From Planctomycetaceae bacterium (GTDB lineage: Bacteria; Planctomycetota; Planctomycetia; Pirellulales; Thermoguttaceae): DNA of 9,777 nucleotides. Made by a program: the position numbers and the translations under genes. The notes beneath the pieces were generated by a model, which saw nothing but the letters and a program-made list of their open reading frames with translations, made no database searches and was not told where the DNA came from. Where the stretch lies: NCBI GenBank assembly GCA_031276415.1, contig JAISNF010000051.1, forward strand, positions 1 through 9,777. The letters are read 5' to 3'. Of the stretch, positions 5,603-9,777 are shown piece by piece (the first letter of the stretch is position 1; each line of letters opens with the position of its first letter).

Positions 5603-6179
5603 TAACAACAATAATAATAGTAATAATTATCTGTTACAGGCGGCTCTCGAAACGCAGGATTTTTTCGAGTTACATAAATGGGATTTTACATTTATCGGCG
5701 GGTTGGCGGTGATGCGTTGGGGCGAATTGCGAACTACGATTGATGTTGACAGTACATTGTTGACGATGTTTATCGACGATGAAAAATATATTAGTACAAT
5801 GCTTAATCATTTTCAATCGCGAATCACTGACGCATTACAATTCGCAATGAACAACAGAGTGTTACTGTTATTTGCTTCGAATGGTATAGGGATTGATATT
5901 TCATTGGGCGGATTACCATTTGAGCAGCAAATGATAAAACGATCTTCGCTGTACGAATTTGAAACGGATTATGTTTTACGGACTTGTTCGGCGGAAGATT
6001 TGATTATTTTGAAGGCGTTTGCCAATCGTGATAAAGATTGGCTGGATGTCAAATCAATTTTGTTACGCCAAAAAGGAAAATTAGATTTAAGATACATAAA
6101 AGAGAATCTCGCCTCATTACTCTACGAATTAAAAGAATCACCGGAAATTGTTTCAAAATTTGACGAACTGTCTGAATAA
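5589..6179 (+). CDS. AbiEii-like nucleotidyltransferase
   Basis: The protein of 196 residues (ATG 5589; another ATG follows at 5592) has the nucleotidyltransferase core. Numbering from the second Met: FIGGLAVMRWGELRTTIDVD (34-53) carries the GG loop and the catalytic D-x-D (Asp51 and Asp53), IDISL (101-105) supplies the likely third Asp, and SAEDLIILKAFANRDKDWLDV (133-153) is the conserved C-terminal motif of the AbiEii/AbiGii and MNT-like families. Such enzymes transfer nucleotides to tRNA or proteins, and several are toxins. Ser replaces the Leu usual in DVDL/DVDLT, which may or may not matter. The N-terminus is a run of Asn residues. It overlaps the small upstream gene by 14 bases, without its own Shine-Dalgarno sequence. 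It could be a toxin or a housekeeping modifier; the target is unknown. Confidence 0.82.
   Translation: MMFNNNNNNNSNNYLLQAALETQDFFELHKWDFTFIGGLAVMRWGELRTTIDVDSTLLTMFIDDEKYISTMLNHFQSRITDALQFAMNNRVLLLFASNGIGIDISLGGLPFEQQMIKRSSLYEFETDYVLRTCSAEDLIILKAFANRDKDWLDVKSILLRQKGKLDLRYIKENLASLLYELKESPEIVSKFDELSE
5598..5627 (+). repeat. AAT/AAC trinucleotide microsatellite encoding poly-Asn
   Basis: Ten consecutive codons (eight AAT or AAC Asn, with one AGT Ser, then the last two Asn counted in the ten) lie directly after the start Met-Phe of the nucleotidyltransferase. In the frame of the upstream small gene, the same repeat supplies its TAA stop (5600-5602). Three-base units keep the downstream frame when copy number changes. 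Confidence 0.8.
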
Positions 6180-6251
6180 TTATGAAGAGACGACAAACGG
6201 TTTACTTTATTTCGTTTCAAATATTACGAAAAGTGAATATTTACAACAATT

Positions 6252-7343
6252 ATGAATTTTGAAATACAAATATTAAAATCACCCGAAGAATTTGAACAAA
6301 TTCGTGCAGAATGGAACACGTTGACGGATTGTTGTATTTATCCCAATGCGTTTCTTCGTGCGGAATGGTTGCTTGCGTGGTGGAAATGGTTTGGGTGTAA
6401 ACTCGGAACATTTCACGTTTTAATTGTTCGCAATCAAGGACAATTGATCGGCGGATTGCCGTTGTTTCGTGAGCGAAACGGAACATTAAAATTTCTCGGT
6501 TTTGACGGAGTAACCTGTCCCGAATATCTCGGTCTTGTTACAAAAACGGAATATCTGGAACAAGTGGTACAAAAATTGTCGCAATTTCTTATTTGTCAAA
6601 AAAACTGGACGCAATTTTATTTTGAAGATTACGCTGTTGAAGACACAGGAACTTCGTATTTTGTCGAAATTCTTAAACAACAATTACCAACTTGGGAACG
6701 TGCCGGAGAAGGGCGTTATCATATTCCGTTACCGGAATCGTATGAAGCCTATTTGATGACGCGCGGGCAAAATAATCGGTACAAAAAACGCAAGGAACTG
6801 AAAAAGGCAATTGAAGAATATCATGCTCATCTTGTGGAGCCGGAGATTTCGGAGATTGATCGGTGGTTTTCGGAATTACGGCGTCTTGGAATTGCGGCGT
6901 TGAAACAGAAAACATTGCCGCCGCTGGCGCGTGAAGATTTTGCGGGCTTGGTTTATGATTTAATAATTGAACTTCTTCCGCGTAAAGAGTTTCGAATTTT
7001 CGTGCTTTATTACGGCAACAAACCGGCGGCGTTCAAATTAGGTTTTATTTATGCGAACAAATTTTATGATTATTTAACAGGTTTTGATCCAGACTTGCCC
7101 GGACGTGCCGGCAATATTGTTATACATTTTATTTTGATGCGATTGATTGAGGAAGGTATTCGGGAATTTGATTTTTTGCGCGGATTGGAGGATTACAAAA
7201 CGCATTGGACAGAGCATTTACGGCAAACGCAAACAATAGTTATTTTTCGCCGTTACGGAATTTCCTTTTATAAAACATTATTCATCGAAAATATCCTAAG
7301 ACCTATCTGGAGAAAATTCAAAAATTTCCGTAATAAATCGTAA
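6252..7343 (+). CDS. CelD/BcsL-type acetyltransferase (FemAB-like GNAT)
   Basis: The 363-residue cytoplasmic protein belongs to the group of double-GNAT enzymes (Acetyltransf_6, CelD/BcsL and FemAB-like) that transfer acyl or aminoacyl groups during polysaccharide or peptidoglycan synthesis. Supporting segments are FLRAEWLLAWWKWFG (34-48), the N-terminal domain's typical 'W' helix; FRIFVLYYGNKPAAFKLGF (247-265); LTGFDPDLPGRAGNI (275-289), the acyl-donor loop region; and FDFLRGLEDYKTHWT (307-320), matching the family's YDFLRGxExYKxxW signature closely. The Arg/Lys-rich tail (350-363) is basic. The ATG at 6252 lacks a Shine-Dalgarno sequence. A weak 7-bp inverted repeat (6219-6225 and 6236-6242) precedes it. 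It lies 72 bases after the nucleotidyltransferase, and with the deacetylase and glycosyltransferase suggests surface-glycan modification. The donor and acceptor are unknown. Confidence 0.85.
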   Translation: MNFEIQILKSPEEFEQIRAEWNTLTDCCIYPNAFLRAEWLLAWWKWFGCKLGTFHVLIVRNQGQLIGGLPLFRERNGTLKFLGFDGVTCPEYLGLVTKTEYLEQVVQKLSQFLICQKNWTQFYFEDYAVEDTGTSYFVEILKQQLPTWERAGEGRYHIPLPESYEAYLMTRGQNNRYKKRKELKKAIEEYHAHLVEPEISEIDRWFSELRRLGIAALKQKTLPPLAREDFAGLVYDLIIELLPRKEFRIFVLYYGNKPAAFKLGFIYANKFYDYLTGFDPDLPGRAGNIVIHFILMRLIEEGIREFDFLRGLEDYKTHWTEHLRQTQTIVIFRRYGISFYKTLFIENILRPIWRKFKNFRNKS

Positions 7344-7506
7344 TAAATAATATGAGACCGTCTTATCAAAATGAACAATAACCGACATAAAAAGTAACTG
7401 ATTATTTTTCGTAATCACAAAATATACGAAAGTAAAGAATTATCCGCAGATGACGCAGATAATTCTTTTTTTGTAATAAAAAAAACAGGCAGTTACAAAT
7501 ATTGCC
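7344..7506. other. Intergenic region between converging genes
   Basis: This 163-base AT-rich gap separates the acetyltransferase and the VCBS-protein gene, which converge. Besides the terminator at 7434-7472, it has a smaller inverted repeat: TTTCGTA (7407-7413) with TACGAAA (7425-7431). No gene is visible. Confidence 0.6.
7434..7472 (+). terminator. Rho-independent-like terminator of the plus-strand cluster
   Basis: An 11-bp perfect stem is formed by AAAGAATTATC (7434-7444) and GATAATTCTTT (7458-7468). The 13-base loop contains CGCAGATGACGCA, and a T-run continues to 7472. The stem is AT-rich, but its length and the T-run support termination for the acetyltransferase gene. On the minus strand the run is weaker, so it may also serve the converging VCBS gene less efficiently. 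The loop has the CGCAGAT-type word common in dispersed bacterial intergenic repeats. Confidence 0.6.
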
Positions 7507-9465
7507 TTATTTCATATTTTCCGTTCTGTAACTTCGCGGATTCTTTTTGTAATAAAAAAATCCGTCTTCGGCTCCAATTAATAAGTCGGGAATATTATTG
7601 TTGTCAAAATCGACAACAGTTGGACTGGTACTGTGACCGCTAATATTGCGGCGGTCAACCAGTCCCGTATTTTTGAATATCCCAATTCCATTTTCGTACT
7701 TTATTTGCCGGAACAAATCGGCGTTGGATGAATTAACTAAAAAATCAACCGCTCCATCACCGTCATAATCTGTGAAACAAATTTTTCGGCGTCCGCTGCC
7801 TCCTGATTTTCTAGGGTTTAATTGAAGTGGTTTACCGTTTTCGGCAACAAAAAATCGCTTCGGCGGCAGAAGAATCAGTTTGTTATCAACCTTTTTTCGT
7901 TCAAAAAAAGCGAGGAATCCTTCATGATCGAGCATCAACAAATCGATCAATCCGTCTTTGTTCCAATCGAACATAACCGGAGTTGTTCGCCATTGTGTCA
8001 ACAAACCTTTGCCTTCGGGTCGCAACCAACCGTAAGACAGTTTGGGTTGTTCGCCTTCCCATTCAACTTCAACCGGTTGTGCGGCGGCAAGTTTCGGCGA
8101 TGTTTTTGTGCCAATATTTCGGAACCAGATGACTTTGCCCCAAATAGAATTTGCCATAATATCCGGTAAATCATCGCCGTCCCAATCGGCAACCGTCAAA
8201 GTGGTGTAACCCCATTTTGCTTCGACGGGACCTTGAATCGAACCGTTTTTACCTGCCATGATACGAAAAATCTTGCCGTCCGCTTCAAGTCTTTTCGGAG
8301 CATTCCACTTTGGCGGATCAACACCGCAACCGCTTAAATTTTCAATAAATTCGATGTAACCGGAAGCGTTACCACAAATCAAATCGTCGTCGCCGTCATT
8401 GTCCCAATCAAAAGCACAAGGTGTTACAAGAGCACCGCATTTTAATTCATCGGCTTCTTGTTTGAAATATTTTGGTTCCAAAAAAACAGGGCGATTGTCC
8501 TTGAATTTTCCGGTATTTTCAATGAAAGCGACTCGTCCGTCTTCATCACCGCAAATCAAATCGAAATCGCCGTCATTGTCCCAATCAAAAGCAACCGGCG
8601 TAATCATGCCCATATCCATCACAAGCGGCAAATTATTTTGCAACGTTAATTTGAAACCTTTGGCGTATTGGGGTTCAATTCGTGTTCCAATATTTTCAAA
8701 ATAGGTAAAACTGTCCTTAAATTCGCCGCACAAAATATCAAGATCGCCGTCACCGTCCCAATCAAGCATATTGGGACAAGGCCAACCGTAAGTTTCAATA
8801 TTTTTTCCTTCCGTATCTTTTAACAGAAATGGTGTTACGTAAACAGGTTGTTCATTGGTTCCGGTATTTTCTGCAACGTAAAGATAACCATGTGTTTGAT
8901 CATTTTTCCAATTTCCGTGTTCATCATAAGCGTTATCCCAACCGTAATCAGTCCAATCATCAATACCGACTAAAATATCGATTTTACCGTCGCCGTTATA
9001 ATCAACGTATTTCCACATATTACCGCGAATTTTTTTCGGATGAACATTTTCTGGAAGTGGCAATTTCACAGGTTTTTCCGTACCGGTTTTGACAAAGTCG
9101 GGATATTCATTTGCCGGAGTGAGTACGTGTGGTCTCCCATTAACGTAACTAACCTGAACATTAATTTTCCCATCGCTGATTCGCCGTGCTTTTTTGAACA
9201 CCGGCATTTTGTCTGGCGTACCCGGGTGTTCAAAAATATATGTTCCGTTGTAAGGTTTGCACTCGCAGGAAACTATTAAATCGGTGAAACCATCGCCGTT
9301 GACATCTATTGGAACAGGCCACGCCCAAAGTCCAACACCAAGATCAACAACCAATCCTGTATTATTGTACTTAATCCGTTCCAACTGCGTTTCAGATTCC
9401 TGCCCCGCCGCTATTAATAACGTACCAAAAACAAATAACACCATACACAAAAAAATCTTTCTCAT
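7507..9465 (-). CDS. Secreted FG-GAP/VCBS repeat protein
   Basis: This 652-residue extracytoplasmic protein begins with a signal peptide (MRK, then a hydrophobic stretch to about residue 19, probably cleaved near AAG-Q). Nine calcium-binding DxDxDGxxD-like motifs follow, at about residues 54, 155, 235, 294, 353, 427, 500, 566 and 619. Examples are DWDGDGDLD (235-243) and DWDNDGDFD (294-302). Each leads into a strand such as DLICG or DILVG and often an FENIG/FIENTG word, typical of VCBS/FG-GAP beta-propeller blades. The ATG at 9463-9465 has AAAGGAA upstream at 9472-9478. It follows the gene at the right edge by 44 bases on the same strand, so they are probably an operon. Large families of such proteins exist in planctomycetes, usually of unknown ligand, so a binding or adhesion role is inference. 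Confidence 0.85.
   Translation of the reverse strand: MRKIFLCMVLFVFGTLLIAAGQESETQLERIKYNNTGLVVDLGVGLWAWPVPIDVNGDGFTDLIVSCECKPYNGTYIFEHPGTPDKMPVFKKARRISDGKINVQVSYVNGRPHVLTPANEYPDFVKTGTEKPVKLPLPENVHPKKIRGNMWKYVDYNGDGKIDILVGIDDWTDYGWDNAYDEHGNWKNDQTHGYLYVAENTGTNEQPVYVTPFLLKDTEGKNIETYGWPCPNMLDWDGDGDLDILCGEFKDSFTYFENIGTRIEPQYAKGFKLTLQNNLPLVMDMGMITPVAFDWDNDGDFDLICGDEDGRVAFIENTGKFKDNRPVFLEPKYFKQEADELKCGALVTPCAFDWDNDGDDDLICGNASGYIEFIENLSGCGVDPPKWNAPKRLEADGKIFRIMAGKNGSIQGPVEAKWGYTTLTVADWDGDDLPDIMANSIWGKVIWFRNIGTKTSPKLAAAQPVEVEWEGEQPKLSYGWLRPEGKGLLTQWRTTPVMFDWNKDGLIDLLMLDHEGFLAFFERKKVDNKLILLPPKRFFVAENGKPLQLNPRKSGGSGRRKICFTDYDGDGAVDFLVNSSNADLFRQIKYENGIGIFKNTGLVDRRNISGHSTSPTVVDFDNNNIPDLLIGAEDGFFYYKKNPRSYRTENMK
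8390..8593 (-). repeat. 27-bp exact duplicate in neighbouring VCBS motifs
   Basis: The same 27 bases occur at 8390-8416 and 8567-8593, 177 bases (59 codons) apart. They encode the AFDWDNDGD core of motifs 4 and 5 of the VCBS protein. The identity at nucleotide level suggests a recent duplication or gene conversion between adjacent blades. Confidence 0.75.
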
Positions 9466-9509
9466 AGAATTTCCTTTCAGAAAAAAAGTAAAGTTAGAAT
9501 ATAAAAATG

Positions 9510-9777
9510 TTACGGAACGAGATCAAACACAATATCGGTTTTTCCCTCGTTTGGAACGACAAAGATAATTCCTTCTTGTTGATATTTAGTAGGAATTTGA
9601 TAGGGAGCCGGTTTATTTTTTGTTTCATCAAACGCGGGATCACGCCAAAAAAATTTGACTTGATATTCACCAGCAACAGCACCTTTACGTCTTGGGGATT
9701 CAATTGTTTCAAGCGAAAAATTCCCTCGGATGTCCGTCAGACCGGAAGCGGCAACTATTGGTTTTTTTGCAGTTGGT
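9510..9777 (-). CDS. Carboxypeptidase-regulatory-like protein, C-terminal part (runs off right edge)
   Basis: An open frame of 88 complete codons enters from the right edge and stops with TAA at 9510-9512. The visible end starts PTAKKPIVAASGLTDIRGNF and is rich in beta-prone residues. The GLTDIRGNFSL stretch resembles the 'T-D-x-x-G-x-F' signature of carboxypeptidase-regulatory-like (transthyretin-like) domains. The later GEYQVKFFWRDPAF, PYQIPTKY and TDIVFDL segments match, by memory, the end of the small planctomycete lipoproteins of this type that sit in large numbers in these genomes. The start, signal peptide and any lipobox cysteine lie outside the window. The gene is 44 bases upstream of the VCBS-protein gene. 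A secreted, envelope-associated role is likely but unproven. Confidence 0.7.
   Translation of the reverse strand, partial: PTAKKPIVAASGLTDIRGNFSLETIESPRRKGAVAGEYQVKFFWRDPAFDETKNKPAPYQIPTKYQQEGIIFVVPNEGKTDIVFDLVP

Noticed and set aside
9257..9568. Plus-strand open frames over the VCBS gene and right edge
   Set aside because: They lie antisense to a clear secreted repeat protein and the end of its upstream neighbour, with no motif or ribosome-binding site of their own.

Overview
The window is AT-rich and gene-dense and reads like a chromosomal stretch of a bacterium, most plausibly a member of the Planctomycetota or a neighbouring PVC lineage. The pointers are a tandem-GNAT protein, a secreted protein with nine FG-GAP/VCBS motifs, a small C-terminal fragment resembling planctomycete carboxypeptidase-regulatory-like lipoproteins, and genes that often lack a Shine-Dalgarno sequence. 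The lineage call rests on remembered family resemblance and was not computed.

Left part (1-2135, minus strand). A partial mobile element, with the N-terminus of a probable transposase, enters from the left edge. It appears to have inserted into a dynamin-like GTPase gene: that reading frame keeps the P-loop and DTPG motifs but runs into foreign sequence near 436, just before the G4 (NKxD) motif. Upstream of the GTPase lies an intact tandem GNAT acetyltransferase gene with a near-consensus sigma-70 promoter.

Region 2136-2664 is non-coding. It holds a divergent promoter area with a cluster of TTGAC/GTCAA half-sites, a 20-bp palindrome, and a long degenerate intergenic repeat of the 'CACAGAG' type whose relatives recur at 1113-1180 (and, as a different 'CGCAGAT' type, at 7434-7472).

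Central plus-strand cluster (2665-7343). A GT-C membrane glycosyltransferase overlaps a NodB-type polysaccharide deacetylase by ATGA. Next come a small uncharacterised protein overlapping an AbiEii-like nucleotidyltransferase, then a CelD/BcsL-type (FemAB-like) acetyltransferase. The glycosyltransferase, deacetylase and acyltransferase look like part of a surface or exopolysaccharide pathway. The small protein/nucleotidyltransferase pair is a candidate toxin-antitoxin-like module placed inside that cluster. A hairpin with a T-run closes the cluster.

Right part (7507-9777, minus strand). A secreted nine-motif FG-GAP/VCBS protein lies 44 bp downstream of the 3' end of another gene. That gene's C-terminal 88 residues are visible at the right edge and look like a carboxypeptidase-regulatory-like, probably secreted, protein. 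These two genes converge on the polysaccharide cluster.
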